Shown: positions 1-8,121 of the stretch, in pieces | Position numbering within the stretch: the first letter of the stretch is position 1 | How the letters are laid out: every line of letters starts with the position of its first letter | DNA from: Candidatus Hydrogenedentota bacterium | GTDB taxonomy: Bacteria > Hydrogenedentota > Hydrogenedentia > Hydrogenedentiales > CAITNO01 | Reading direction: 5' to 3' | Assembly (NCBI GenBank): GCA_903922535.1 | Contig: CAIXUF010000201.1 | Location: forward strand, 1-30,216 | Length of the DNA stretch: 30,216 nucleotides | The notes under the pieces: generated by a model | Database searches by the model: none | Told to the model about the DNA's origin: nothing | The model's input: only the letters and a program-made list of their open reading frames with translations | Position numbers and translations under genes: made by a program

Positions 1-534
1 AGCCCGAACGACGTGGTGGTCCGCTCGGACGGCACAATTTTCTTTACCGATCCCCCCTACGGTTTGCCCAAAGGCCTCAAGGACCCCGCCGCGGAATTGG
101 ATTTTGCGGGCGTGTTCGCGGTGAAACCGGGCGAGACGCCCCGCGCGTTGGGAAAGGATTTTGAAACGCCCAACGGCCTGGCCTTTTCCCCGGATGAGAA
201 GACGCTGTACGTCAGCGACACGGTGCGCAACCATGTCCGCGCGTTCGATCTGGCAGCCGACGGCACGTTGTCGAACAGCCGCGAATTTTACACGCTCCCC
301 GTGCCGGACGGCATGAAGGTTGATCCGGACGGCAATGTCTGGTGTTCGGCCAAGGACGGCATCCATGTCATTGCGCCGGGCGGCAAGAGGCTCGAACTAA
401 TCAGCATTCCCGAAGCGTCCAACTGCGCCTTTGGCGATGCAGACGCGAAGGCGCTTTATGTCACTGCGGGCCCGTCTGTGTTCAAGGTGCGCCTCCAAAG
501 CCCGGGACTTCTGCCCGGACCTGGGCGGCGCTGA
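1..534 (+). CDS. SMP-30/gluconolactonase-family protein (5' partial)
   Basis: The open frame runs in from the left edge, so the N-terminus is outside the window; about 177 residues are visible. The piece begins SPNDVVVRSDGTIFFTD, which holds the metal-binding Asn of SMP-30/gluconolactonase six-bladed propellers. It continues with TPNGLAFSPDEKTLYVSD (second metal-binding Asn) and VPDGMKVDPDGNVW (metal-binding Asp). The family hydrolyses sugar lactones with a divalent metal, usually in periplasm or cytoplasm; the substrate here is unknown. The C-terminal LYVTAGPSVFKVRL is the usual last blade, so the 3' end looks complete. The gene converges on the oxidoreductase that ends at 578. The upstream Glu ligand and any signal peptide cannot be seen. 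Confidence 0.9.
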   Translation, partial: SPNDVVVRSDGTIFFTDPPYGLPKGLKDPAAELDFAGVFAVKPGETPRALGKDFETPNGLAFSPDEKTLYVSDTVRNHVRAFDLAADGTLSNSREFYTLPVPDGMKVDPDGNVWCSAKDGIHVIAPGGKRLELISIPEASNCAFGDADAKALYVTAGPSVFKVRLQSPGLLPGPGRR

Positions 535-558
535 TTCACCTCCCCCGATTCGGTGAAT
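534..558. terminator. Hairpin between convergent genes, possible terminator
   Basis: ATTCACC at 534-540 pairs with GGTGAAT at 552-558 around an 11-nt loop. It overlaps the stop codon of the SMP-30 gene and faces the end of the oxidoreductase gene. There is no clear T-run on either side, so rho-independent termination is only a possibility. Confidence 0.3.
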
Positions 559-577
559 TGGACTTGCATTCCGCGCG

Positions 578-1549
578 CTATCCCGTCGTCAGCACCACTT
601 TGCCCACCGTCTTGCGGTCCGAGATCTGGCGGTGCGCTTCGGCAGCCTGGTCCAGCGGGAAGGCGTGCCGCACGATGACGGTCAGTTTGCCGCCATCCAG
701 CCACCCTTTGAGGTCGGCCAGTGCATGGCCCATGGCCTCCATGTCGGAGGTGTATCCCATAAGATGGAATCCGGCCACGGTCCAGTTGTTCGCGAGCAAC
801 TCTATCGAACTCAGCGTGGGCACGTTCTTGCTCGCCACGCCCAGCGTCACCAGCACGCCGCGCGATTTGAGGCAGTGCAGGCTCTTCTCGAACATGTCGC
901 CGCCGACCGACTCGATGATCAGGTCGCAGCCCTGTCCGGCGGTGATTTCGCGCACCCGCGTGCCCAGGTCTTCGGCAACGTAGTTCACGGGGAAATGGCA
1001 GCCCAAGTCGCGGATCAGCGCGCATTTGTCCGCGCTGCCGCACGTGCCGATGACCGTCGCGCCGACGTTGCGCGCGATCTGCACCATCACCGTGCCCAGT
1101 CCGCCCGCCGCCGCCTGCACAAGCACCGTCTGGCCCGGCCTCAGGCGGCCCAGTGTGAGCAGGGCGTGATAGGCCGTCAGGTACTGGCAGGGAATCGCTG
1201 AAGCCTGTTCGAAGGACAGCTCCGCCGGTTTGGGCAGCAGCATGGCCGTCGGGGTGGCGACATATTCGCTGTAGCCGTTCTGGCAGAACGCCATCACCGC
1301 GTCGCCCACCTTCCATCCGGCCACCCCGGGGCAAATTCTGTCGATCGTTCCCGCCACCTCGAATCCCGCGCCAAAGGGCGGCTGCGGCCCATTGGGGTAC
1401 AGTCCGTCGCGCTGCATGATGTCCGCGTAGTTGATGCCTGCCGCGGCAACCTTGATGCGCACCTCGCCGGGACCCGGTTCCGGCACCGTAACTTCTCGCA
1501 CTTCAAGCACTTCCGGCCCGCCAAAGCGGGTGACAACAACCTGTTTCAT
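578..1549 (-). CDS. Zinc-independent NADPH:quinone oxidoreductase (MDR superfamily)
   Basis: This 323-residue protein has the medium-chain dehydrogenase/reductase layout. A GroES-like N-terminal half (about 1-125) includes GEVRIKVAAAGINYADIMQR, and a Rossmann half contains the nucleotide-binding loop AAAGGLG at 146-152. Cysteine and histidine ligands typical of zinc alcohol dehydrogenases are absent, which places it with quinone oxidoreductase/zeta-crystallin-type enzymes that reduce quinones or enones with NADPH. The ATG at 1549 is chosen because GGAGG (complement of 1557-1561) lies 7 nt upstream; a GTG two codons earlier would sit almost on that site. It lies downstream of xerC on the same strand, but 120 bp with several hairpins separates them, so it may be its own unit. 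The physiological substrate is not known. Confidence 0.9.
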   Translation of the reverse strand: MKQVVVTRFGGPEVLEVREVTVPEPGPGEVRIKVAAAGINYADIMQRDGLYPNGPQPPFGAGFEVAGTIDRICPGVAGWKVGDAVMAFCQNGYSEYVATPTAMLLPKPAELSFEQASAIPCQYLTAYHALLTLGRLRPGQTVLVQAAAGGLGTVMVQIARNVGATVIGTCGSADKCALIRDLGCHFPVNYVAEDLGTRVREITAGQGCDLIIESVGGDMFEKSLHCLKSRGVLVTLGVASKNVPTLSSIELLANNWTVAGFHLMGYTSDMEAMGHALADLKGWLDGGKLTVIVRHAFPLDQAAEAHRQISDRKTVGKVVLTTG

Positions 1550-1596
1550 ATGCACACCTCCATTGTAGACTCCCTGTTACAACACGCAGCAACGTC

Positions 1597-1663
1597 CGGG
1601 ACTTCCCGGCATCCATGGCATGGGCATCCGGCCCATGGTCTTGGATCACGGGCGAGACGCCCG
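1597..1663. repeat. Cluster of three small hairpins between xerC and the oxidoreductase gene
   Basis: Three stem-loops lie in series: CCGGG-actt-CCCGG (about 1597-1610), CATGGGC-atccg-GCCCATG (1619-1637) and CGGGCG-aga-CGCCCG (1649-1663). None has a T-run. They may stabilise or attenuate the message, or be fragments of dispersed intergenic repeats. Confidence 0.45.
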
Positions 1664-1676
1664 CACCCCGGCACAC

Positions 1677-2609
1677 TCATGCGTGCGGGTGCGCGTCGCG
1701 GTAGACCTGGCGCAGGCGCTCGATGCTTACATGCGTGTAGATTTGTGTGCTTGAAAGACTCTCGTGGCCCAACAACTCCTGCACGACGCGCAAATCGGCA
1801 CCGGCGTCGAGCATGTGTGTGGCGAAGGTGTGGCGCAGCGTGTGGGGCGACACCTCGCGACGAAAGGGCAGCACCTGCAACACGTAGCGTTCGACAATGC
1901 GCTGCACGCTGCGCGTGGTGAGCGGGCCGCCGCGGGCGTTGACAAAGACGATGCGGTGCTCGGGCTTGCCGAAGGCGTTGCGCACGGCAAGGTAGTCTTT
2001 CAAGGCGCGGACTGCGAGCGAACCCACCGGCACCAGCCGCTCCTTCTTGCGCTTGCCCAGCACACGCAGCATGCCCCGCGTCAGGTCCATGTCCTCCATG
2101 CGCAGTCCGGCCAGTTCGGCGGCGCGGATGCCGGTGGAATAGAGGGTTTCGAGCAGTGCCCGGTCACGCAGACCCGGCGGCTCGGACAGGTCCGGGGCCT
2201 CCACCAGTGCGGTCACCTCGGGAATCGTGAGCACGTCGGGCAGGTCGCGCGCCAACCGTGGCGACCGCACACCCATGGCGGGATTGGCGTCCACGCGGCC
2301 GGTGCGCGCGAAGAACTTGTATGCCGCGCGGATTGCGGCGAGCTTGCGCGCCGAAGTGCGCGGTGACCCGCCCGCCGTCTGCACATGGGCGAGAAAGGCG
2401 CGGATCTTCTCCCTGTCGGCGCCGCGCATGGTGTCGAGCGACGCGGCCGGGCGCGCCGCGCCGTCCTCGCGGCGCAACGCTACCGGCCCGTTTTCGAGAA
2501 AGTCACAAAACTGCTGCAGGTCGAGCATGTACGCGCGCAGGGTATGTCGCGAACAGTTGCGCTCCACCTTCAGGTGGTTGAGGAACTGCAGGACGTCAAT
2601 GGTGGACAT
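1677..2609 (-). CDS. xerC: Tyrosine recombinase XerC
   Basis: This 310-residue recombinase resolves chromosome dimers at dif with a XerD partner, which is not in the window. It has an N-terminal SAM-like DNA-binding domain (about 1-105) and a catalytic domain carrying the full tyrosine recombinase set: Arg162 in STGIRAAEL, Lys186 in GKRKKERLVP, His256 and Arg259 in SPHTLRHTFATHML, His282 in LLGHESLSSTQ, and the nucleophile Tyr291 in QIYTHV. The tail VYRDAHPHA matches the XerC-type ending rather than XerD. The length is usual for the family. No good ribosome-binding site precedes the ATG, which lies 30 bp after the stop of the AmaP-like gene, so coupled translation is likely. No mobile-element features surround it, arguing for a housekeeping role. 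Confidence 0.95.
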   Translation of the reverse strand: MSTIDVLQFLNHLKVERNCSRHTLRAYMLDLQQFCDFLENGPVALRREDGAARPAASLDTMRGADREKIRAFLAHVQTAGGSPRTSARKLAAIRAAYKFFARTGRVDANPAMGVRSPRLARDLPDVLTIPEVTALVEAPDLSEPPGLRDRALLETLYSTGIRAAELAGLRMEDMDLTRGMLRVLGKRKKERLVPVGSLAVRALKDYLAVRNAFGKPEHRIVFVNARGGPLTTRSVQRIVERYVLQVLPFRREVSPHTLRHTFATHMLDAGADLRVVQELLGHESLSSTQIYTHVSIERLRQVYRDAHPHA

Positions 2610-2639
2610 GGATGGGGGCCGTCCGCGCGGCTCGGTGGA

Positions 2640-3635
2640 CTAGTCCCGCCGCACTGCGCCGTCTTCCGCATCATCGTCGGGAGCCGTGGCAACCGCGAAG
2701 GGCATGTCCGCGAAAGTCGGAGCGGCTTTCTCCGCAGGCTTTTGGGTGGTGAACGCCGGCTCGTCCATTGTGAATGAAGACAACGGTGACAGTGCCTCTG
2801 CCGTCGGTTCCGGGGCGACCGCCTCCGGCTCATCCGTTTCGATCAGGGACAGCGGCGGCAGGGTTGCCTCCACGGGCTCCGGGGCGACCGCCTTCGGCAC
2901 GTCCGGCGTGACCGCCCACAGCGGCGGCAGGACTGCCTCCACAGGCACCAGGACGGCGGCCTTCGGCTCATCCGGCGTGACGGACGCAATGGGGAGGGGT
3001 GCGGGTGGCACCGCAACCGGGCACAAGGTCTCCTGTTCCATGCGCGCCCCCACCTCCTCGCGCAGGCGACGCGCGGCCGCGCGCGCGTCCACTTTCACCC
3101 CCCTGATAACAAGCTGCACCGTCGTCCGGTCTTCGAAACCGATGGCCTTGTTCACCGCCTCGTAAATGCATGCCGACACGAGGTTTGCCGTCTTTTGCAG
3201 TCCCTGGCCGGCAGAGTCCCGCAGCTTGACCTCAGCCCGCACCAGCACCCGCTGGCCGTCCCGTGACGGCGTGACGCGCATGCGCGCATGGCGCACTTCA
3301 GGCAGCGCGCGGACCACCCGCACAAGGTTTTCCTGGATTGGAGCCAGTGCGATGACCATCTCCCCGCGCTCTGTGCGGAAGGACATTTTGCCCGCGCTGG
3401 AATACTTCCTGAAAAACAGGCCGTTGATTCCCGCCAAGACGAAGAAAGAACCTGCGACAAGGCCCACTCGCTGCCAGTCCACAACGCCGCCTATTTTGAA
3501 GAAGGGAACAATCAGATCTGGCATCTTGTCCATCAGGCCCGTCATGATGCCGGTGCGGCCAGCCACCCCGGCCATCAGGAGCATTCCCGCCAGCATGACC
3601 AGCAGGCTCAAGAGTTTGTATACCGACGTTCTCAT
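2640..3635 (-). CDS. Alkaline shock response membrane anchor AmaP-like protein (Asp23/Gls24 domain)
   Basis: This 331-residue membrane protein has two N-terminal transmembrane segments (about 8-25 and 57-75), with a cytoplasmic domain at about 84-185 that resembles AmaP/Asp23. The pattern RGEMVIALAPIQENLVRVV, then a Val-rich strand and VRAEVKLRDSAGQG, is typical. In Gram-positive bacteria AmaP anchors Asp23 at the membrane in cell-envelope stress; the role here is inferred. The C-terminal third is a Pro/Glu/Val-rich tail with an approximately 23-residue tandem repeat (about 219-293). The start at 3635 is preferred over the longer frame because AAAGGAG lies 5 nt upstream and hydrophobic sequence follows at once. 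A promoter-like element lies at 3686-3714. xerC follows 30 bp downstream. Confidence 0.8.
   Translation of the reverse strand: MRTSVYKLLSLLVMLAGMLLMAGVAGRTGIMTGLMDKMPDLIVPFFKIGGVVDWQRVGLVAGSFFVLAGINGLFFRKYSSAGKMSFRTERGEMVIALAPIQENLVRVVRALPEVRHARMRVTPSRDGQRVLVRAEVKLRDSAGQGLQKTANLVSACIYEAVNKAIGFEDRTTVQLVIRGVKVDARAAARRLREEVGARMEQETLCPVAVPPAPLPIASVTPDEPKAAVLVPVEAVLPPLWAVTPDVPKAVAPEPVEATLPPLSLIETDEPEAVAPEPTAEALSPLSSFTMDEPAFTTQKPAEKAAPTFADMPFAVATAPDDDAEDGAVRRD
2765..2985 (-). repeat. 69-bp tandem repeat in the AmaP-like tail
   Basis: Just over three copies of a 23-codon unit (PxEAxLPPL...TxDEPxAV) encode the Pro/Glu-rich tail of the AmaP-like protein. The PPL/SPL positions recur at residues 238, 261 and 284, an exact 69-bp period. 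The copies have diverged moderately. Confidence 0.7.
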
Positions 3636-3685
3636 TGCTTCTCCTTTCGCGGCCTGATCCCAGGCCAGTCCGTACACTTTCGCCT

Positions 3686-3714
3686 AGTGTAGCAGGTATT
3701 TGTCCCGGTTCCAA
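3686..3714 (-). promoter_or_regulatory. Sigma70-like promoter for the AmaP-xerC unit
   Basis: On the minus strand TTGGAA (complement of 3709-3714) is followed after exactly 17 nt by TACACT (complement of 3686-3691), 4 of 6 consensus matches each. The -10 box is about 50 nt from the AmaP-like start codon. Confidence 0.5.
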
Positions 3715-3788
3715 CGGTGATCTTTGCGGTGGCGCCGGATACCCGTCCCAATAGCGCCTGTTTGGATCGTTGTCGGCAAGGATGATGT

Positions 3789-3794
3789 TATAAT
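3789..3794 (+). promoter_or_regulatory. Consensus -10 box for the TPR gene
   Basis: A perfect TATAAT lies 38 nt before the TPR gene start. No convincing -35 hexamer was found at 16-18 nt spacing, so an activator or another sigma factor could be needed. A candidate ribosome-binding site (AGAGGTG) lies between it and the ATG. Confidence 0.45.
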
Positions 3795-3832
3795 CACGGA
3801 CAAGGTCTTTATCGCAGAAGAGGTGTTCAACC

Positions 3833-5194
3833 ATGACAAACCGGCTGACCGTTATTATGGGCGTGGTTGCGGTGGTCTTTGCGGCCACCACAATGATGCA
3901 GACCCTGAGGCTTTGGAAAGTGCAGGGCGAAACCGAAGCATTGCGGGTCGCCGCCGCGGAAAAGCAAAAAGATGCGCACAAAACCGAAGCTGGCCATGCG
4001 CACGGGGGTGGCGGCGGGAATGACGACTTCTGGAGTCCCTCCGGAAACCGATCCAAGAAAGGAGCGGACGGCGAGACCGCCACGGACGCCAAATTCGACC
4101 CGGCCAGCGGGACGGCCTCCGGCGAAGGCGGGGCAATAAAGGCATTTAACCCCTCACGTTCTGGAAAGAAAGGGGTCGGCGGCAACACCAAGCAGCCGGA
4201 CGGAACGCCGGCAGGCGCCACGGCGGGCGCCACGGCGGACGGTTCAACGGCTGCTGCAGCAGGCGCCACAGGCAAGGCTGCGGGCGCCACGGGTGCCACG
4301 GGCGGCAAGGGCGGCAAGGGCACTGTGGCAACAAACGCCAAAGGCAAGTCCGCGGACGGCAAAGCCGTCTCAGAAGACAACGCGGCCAAGTCCGAAGAAA
4401 TGTCCCGGTCGGCCCAGGAGGCCATCAAGGCGGGCAATTTCGACCAGGCCCGAGCGCAACTCCAGCAGAGTGTGGAGCAGAACCCGGGCAACGTCGGCGC
4501 CTGGCGGCAGCTCGCATCGGTTGACAGGCAGCTTGGCAACTCCCAGGAGGAACTGAGCGACTACCAGAATTGGATCGCGGCGCAGCCCGACGACAAGATT
4601 GCCCGCTACATGGCGTCCGAGGCCTTTGCCCGCAACGGCATTGATGACCAGGCGCTGCAGCAACTGGCGGCTTTCCAGTCCATAGGCCAAAATGATCCCC
4701 AATCTTACGCCATGTCGGCCGGCATCTACCAGCAATTGAACATGACCGCCGAGCAGGGAGCCGCGCTGCAGCAATGGGTGGCTGCGGCGCCAACTTCGCC
4801 CGACGCGCACCGTGTGCTGGGCTCTTATTACCAGCAGCAGGGACAGGGTGATCAGGCCATTCAGGAGTACCAGGCCATGGCGCAACTGCAGCCGAACACG
4901 TCCGCGCCCTATATACAGATGGGCAACGCCTACACCCAAATGGGGCAACTGGACGCCGCGGAGGCGCAGTTCCAGACCGCTGCCACCGTGCGACCGAACG
5001 ATGTGGAGGCGCTCACCCGCCTGGCTGACACGCAGCGGCAGTTGGGCGACACGCAGGGCGCCCTGTCGAACTACCAGCGCGTCGCGACTATCGAACCCGG
5101 CTCAAACGCAGGCACCCAGGCGGCCCGAAACATCCAATACATCCAGCAGCAGATGGCCGTGCAGGCGGCGCAGCCGGCGACGCGGAAGCCGTAG
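3833..5194 (+). CDS. Membrane-anchored tetratricopeptide (TPR) repeat protein
   Basis: This 453-residue protein has an uncleaved signal anchor at about 7-20 and a short charged coil (about 28-50). A long Gly/Ala/Thr/Lys-rich low-complexity stretch follows (about 55-190, with repeated GAT units such as GATAGATADG and GATGATGGKGGKG). The remainder (about 191-430) is six or seven TPR units, for example MSRSAQEAIKAGNFDQARAQ, HRVLGSYYQQQGQGDQAI and PYIQMGNAYTQMGQLDAAEA. TPR solenoids bind protein partners; the linker would hold the solenoid away from the membrane. No enzymatic domain is visible. It is transcribed divergently from the AmaP-like gene across a 197-bp intergenic region holding promoter elements for both. 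The partner and function are unknown. Confidence 0.85.
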   Translation: MTNRLTVIMGVVAVVFAATTMMQTLRLWKVQGETEALRVAAAEKQKDAHKTEAGHAHGGGGGNDDFWSPSGNRSKKGADGETATDAKFDPASGTASGEGGAIKAFNPSRSGKKGVGGNTKQPDGTPAGATAGATADGSTAAAAGATGKAAGATGATGGKGGKGTVATNAKGKSADGKAVSEDNAAKSEEMSRSAQEAIKAGNFDQARAQLQQSVEQNPGNVGAWRQLASVDRQLGNSQEELSDYQNWIAAQPDDKIARYMASEAFARNGIDDQALQQLAAFQSIGQNDPQSYAMSAGIYQQLNMTAEQGAALQQWVAAAPTSPDAHRVLGSYYQQQGQGDQAIQEYQAMAQLQPNTSAPYIQMGNAYTQMGQLDAAEAQFQTAATVRPNDVEALTRLADTQRQLGDTQGALSNYQRVATIEPGSNAGTQAARNIQYIQQQMAVQAAQPATRKP

Positions 5195-5322
5195 CCCAAG
5201 AACCCATCAAGTCAAGGGCCGGGCAATTCCGGACATATCCGTGTCGTGATCTTATCAAGGGACGGCGACGCGCGGCCTTGCAGTCTTCCAAGAACTGGGC
5301 ACCACATGCAATTGCCCCCCCC

Positions 5323-5470
5323 CCGTCTTTCCCGCACAGGCGGGCCCTCCAAAGGGGGCACAAAACCGAAATCTCTCCCTCCGTCATCCCCGCGAAACGG
5401 GGATCCCCTGTTTCGCGTATATGCGTAAGTCCTTGGTGGGACTGGATTCCCGCCTGCGCGGGAAAGACGG
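5323..5470. repeat. REP-type repeat cluster (three copies, two orientations)
   Basis: The 394-bp gap 5195-5588 has no supported gene. It holds three related 26-28 bp units: 5323-5350 (begins CCGTCTTTCCCGC), 5381-5406 (begins CCGTCATCCCCGC) and, inverted, 5444-5470 (ends GCGGGAAAGACGG). The second and third form an imperfect inverted pair about 90 bp across, and the third contains the palindrome TTCCCGCCTGCGCGGGAA. The layout is that of REP/BIME intergenic repeats. A run of C residues (about 5315-5324) abuts the first copy. Confidence 0.75.
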
Positions 5471-5588
5471 AAGGGTCGTCTGTGCTGGGTTGTGAGGGGA
5501 TCATGCCCGTCTTTTGAAGCCCTTCCCGGCACACAATCACGGCTTGCGGATAGAAGGCGTTTCAGGAAATGCAAGTCCCTTTATGGGG

Positions 5589-7094
5589 TTACTTTGCCTC
5601 TTCAAAAGGCGCGATGGGGACGGGGCCGAAACTGCACGGTGCCATGTCGTCGTTGTCGGTAATGTTGAGGATGGGGTTCAAGCCCTGGCCATAGGAGAGT
5701 TTGGCGGCGGGGTCAATGGCCGCGCCGCGGTAAAGCACCACCCGGTTCGGGCGGTTGGCGTCAAACTCAACATTGAAGAACAGATCGCGCACGGGCTGGT
5801 CGGGGAGGGCCAGCATGAATCCGCGCGGGAGGCCGCCCGATTGCAGTTTGCCCGCGACGTAGTTGAAGTCCACGTTGATCACGGTCCGCTCTGCGTTGGC
5901 GAAACGCACCGAGGCCAGATCGATGCCGGGCCGGTCGCCGTCATGGATGACGTGCGGCAGCGCAACGCGCGCCATGCGCACGCCAAGGATCTTGTGGCCG
6001 TCCCAGCCGACATGGATGCCGTCGCTCAGCGCCAGGTCGGCGGCGGGCACCATGTGCACGCCCGGCACCTCGGCGGCAAGGCGGCGCTGCTGTTCTCGCA
6101 GCCCGTCCCAGTGCGCCTCGATCTCCCAGGGCAGGATTACCGTTCGGCCGAGCTGCGCGGTGACGAAGATCATGTCCGGATTGCCGGAATCGCGGCGGGT
6201 GCATTCAACGAAGCGCTTGAAGCGGTCGAAGTAGGTGTCATAGATCTTCGGGTCGCCGTTGCAGGCGTCGGACTCGCCCTGGTACCAGAGCATGCCGCGC
6301 ACATGGCCCCCGGCGCGGACAACACTGCGGATCATGTTTCCGTACAGGCTGGCGTCGCCCTTGGACAGCAGGTCGGGACTCCACTCCTCCAGCGAGGTTC
6401 CGCCGAAGGCGGTGGGAATGAGCCCCTGCGGGATGCTGGTCTCTTTTGCAAGCCATGATGCAAAGAAGGTGTCGCAGCTTGCCCCGCCGGAGGCATATTC
6501 ACCGTTGTGACTTTGTTTGGCCGCCTCTGTGATTTGCTCCTCCGACTTCATGCCGCCGCGGCCGAGCAGCAGGTCCTTGATCGCCCGCGCATCCGACTCC
6601 ACCAGCCGGTGCGTCGGCGGGATGCCCGGTCCCCAGACGCCGTCCATGCCGAGCATGTTGACCAGTGGATCCGGGGTGAGCCGTTCCTTGATCGGCGCCG
6701 AACCGGCCATGTTGGACTGGCCCGCCAGCACCCAAAGGTCGCCCACGAGAATGTTGTCGAACTTGGCGTGGGCGACGGTGGCACCGTCGGCGCTTGTCGC
6801 CGTGACGTCGATGCAATAGGGTCCGCCCGGTTTGAGTCCGGAGACGTCCACGCCCGCCTTGTCTTTGGGCGTCGCCGCCCCGCTATTCTTCTCGCCCGAA
6901 ACCACGGGACGGCCATGGCGGGTCACGCTGAACTTCATCACCGCCCCCGCCGGCACGTCCACGCCGAAGGGCACGAAGCACGCGCCCGTGTTGTCCGGGC
7001 CGCGCTGAATGACCTGGTAATCGCCGGCGAGCGGCACCGTGTTGGCCGCGCCAAAGCTGGCCAGCGCCAGCACCACTGCCATCATCGTTGTCAT
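5589..7094 (-). CDS. Sialate O-acetylesterase-like (SASA/SGNH) secreted esterase
   Basis: This 501-residue protein starts with a short signal peptide (MTTMMAVVLALASFGAA). It carries the SASA-family SGNH-hydrolase blocks: GDLWVLAGQSNMAGS with nucleophile Ser127, a Gly block PTAFGGTSLEEW (about 228-239), WYQGESDA (about 270-277) and the catalytic pair SDGIHVG (Asp358, His361). The family removes O-acetyl groups from sialic acids or other acetylated glycans, usually in the periplasm. The C-terminal about 110 residues form a beta-rich domain (VALYRGAAIDPAAKLSYGQG-like strands). GGAAGGA lies 9 nt before the chosen ATG. It starts 29 bp after the stop of the NagB-like gene on the same strand, so the two probably share a transcript and a glycan-utilisation role. 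The actual ester substrate is unknown. Confidence 0.9.
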   Translation of the reverse strand: MTTMMAVVLALASFGAANTVPLAGDYQVIQRGPDNTGACFVPFGVDVPAGAVMKFSVTRHGRPVVSGEKNSGAATPKDKAGVDVSGLKPGGPYCIDVTATSADGATVAHAKFDNILVGDLWVLAGQSNMAGSAPIKERLTPDPLVNMLGMDGVWGPGIPPTHRLVESDARAIKDLLLGRGGMKSEEQITEAAKQSHNGEYASGGASCDTFFASWLAKETSIPQGLIPTAFGGTSLEEWSPDLLSKGDASLYGNMIRSVVRAGGHVRGMLWYQGESDACNGDPKIYDTYFDRFKRFVECTRRDSGNPDMIFVTAQLGRTVILPWEIEAHWDGLREQQRRLAAEVPGVHMVPAADLALSDGIHVGWDGHKILGVRMARVALPHVIHDGDRPGIDLASVRFANAERTVINVDFNYVAGKLQSGGLPRGFMLALPDQPVRDLFFNVEFDANRPNRVVLYRGAAIDPAAKLSYGQGLNPILNITDNDDMAPCSFGPVPIAPFEEAK

Positions 7095-7123
7095 GGTTGC
7101 CGATCCTTCCGTTGTCCGTCAGT

Positions 7124-8080
7124 TTAGTTGCACTCGGGTTCCAGCGGCCCGGCCAGTTCTTTGAGGAAGAAGAGGCGTCCGGGCATGGTCGGCATGAAGG
7201 TGCTGGGAATCCACTGGGTGGGCTGGTGGTGCAGCGACGCCCACAGGGACATGCCCTGCCACATCATGCCGCGGCCCAGCGCGCCGTCGGCGCCGCCAAT
7301 GCAGCGGTCGGACTGGAGGAAGAGGCCCGGGCCGACGGTGTTGGCGCGGGTCGGCACGAGCGTCGTGCGGCTCTTGAAGCTGGTGATGGCGTTCTGCTCG
7401 ACGGTCATCGGGCAGAGCATGGCGCCGAGCCGGTGGGTGTCGGCCTTCCACGCGGCGAGCGTCGTGTAGTCTTCGGCGAAGTGGGGTTCCCAGAAGGCGA
7501 TGTGGCAGGCGCGGCCGATGCCGTAGACCGTGACCAGCCGGGCACCCTTCTCCTTCAGCAGCTTGATTTGCGCGGCATACTTGGGCAGCGCGGCGGCGGT
7601 GGCGAAGTGGCGCTGTTTGGTGGGGACGGTGAGTTTGTCGAGCGGGCCGTAGAAGGCCTGCTCCATGGCGTTCTGGAACGCGCCGGGATCGTCGGCGGGA
7701 AGGGTGTTGCCCTCGGCGTCGCTCCACTCGTCCATGTTGAAGCCGTGGACGTGCTTGCAGTCCACATTCCACGCCTTGAGGAAGTAAACGGCCCAGCGGT
7801 ACATGCCCATCGGCCCTACCGGCAGGATAAAGGCGATCTGCTTCTTCTCGGCCTTGGCGTGGGCAATTTCCAGCGCGATTTCATGGCCCATCATGGTGTC
7901 GAAATCGGCCAGCGTCTCGCAGGAGACGGCCTCGAACTTCTTGTTCCACCACTCCTCGGGTTCAGTGATGGTTTCGGGCTTGCGCGCGCAGATTTCGTCC
8001 AGCTTGGCAAGGTCCCACCCTTTGGGGAAGAAACTCTCCAGCAGGGAACCGGCGATGGTGGTCATGAGGTTGATGGGCAT
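7124..8080 (-). CDS. Glucosamine-6-phosphate deaminase-like (NagB/RpiA fold) protein, divergent
   Basis: This 318-residue protein is recognisable as NagB-like from VHGFNMDEW (about 111-119, matching the NMDEY segment with the enolisation Asp, here Asp117) and [15 protein letters not shown] (about 185-199, matching the GVGxDGHIAFNEP segment). In the second block the usual Asp-Gly before His is Ala191-Cys192, while His193 and Glu198 are kept. NagB converts glucosamine-6-phosphate to fructose-6-phosphate and ammonia; with this substitution the reaction is uncertain. It is also longer than E. coli NagB. The start at 8080 is supported by GGAGGA (complement of 8088-8093) 7 nt upstream. A longer frame to 8146 runs into a dispersed inverted repeat and is rejected. 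The esterase gene follows 29 bp downstream. Confidence 0.8.
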   Translation of the reverse strand: MPINLMTTIAGSLLESFFPKGWDLAKLDEICARKPETITEPEEWWNKKFEAVSCETLADFDTMMGHEIALEIAHAKAEKKQIAFILPVGPMGMYRWAVYFLKAWNVDCKHVHGFNMDEWSDAEGNTLPADDPGAFQNAMEQAFYGPLDKLTVPTKQRHFATAAALPKYAAQIKLLKEKGARLVTVYGIGRACHIAFWEPHFAEDYTTLAAWKADTHRLGAMLCPMTVEQNAITSFKSRTTLVPTRANTVGPGLFLQSDRCIGGADGALGRGMMWQGMSLWASLHHQPTQWIPSTFMPTMPGRLFFLKELAGPLEPECN

Positions 8081-8121
8081 GGAAGGGTCCTCCGGGTTTC
8101 GCGCGGCGCGCGGTTGGGGCA

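Noticed and set aside
1562..1592. TACAAT -10-like box just before the oxidoreductase ribosome-binding site
   Set aside because: It abuts GGAGG, so transcription would start after the ribosome-binding site, and the nearest -35-like hexamer is 19 bp away.
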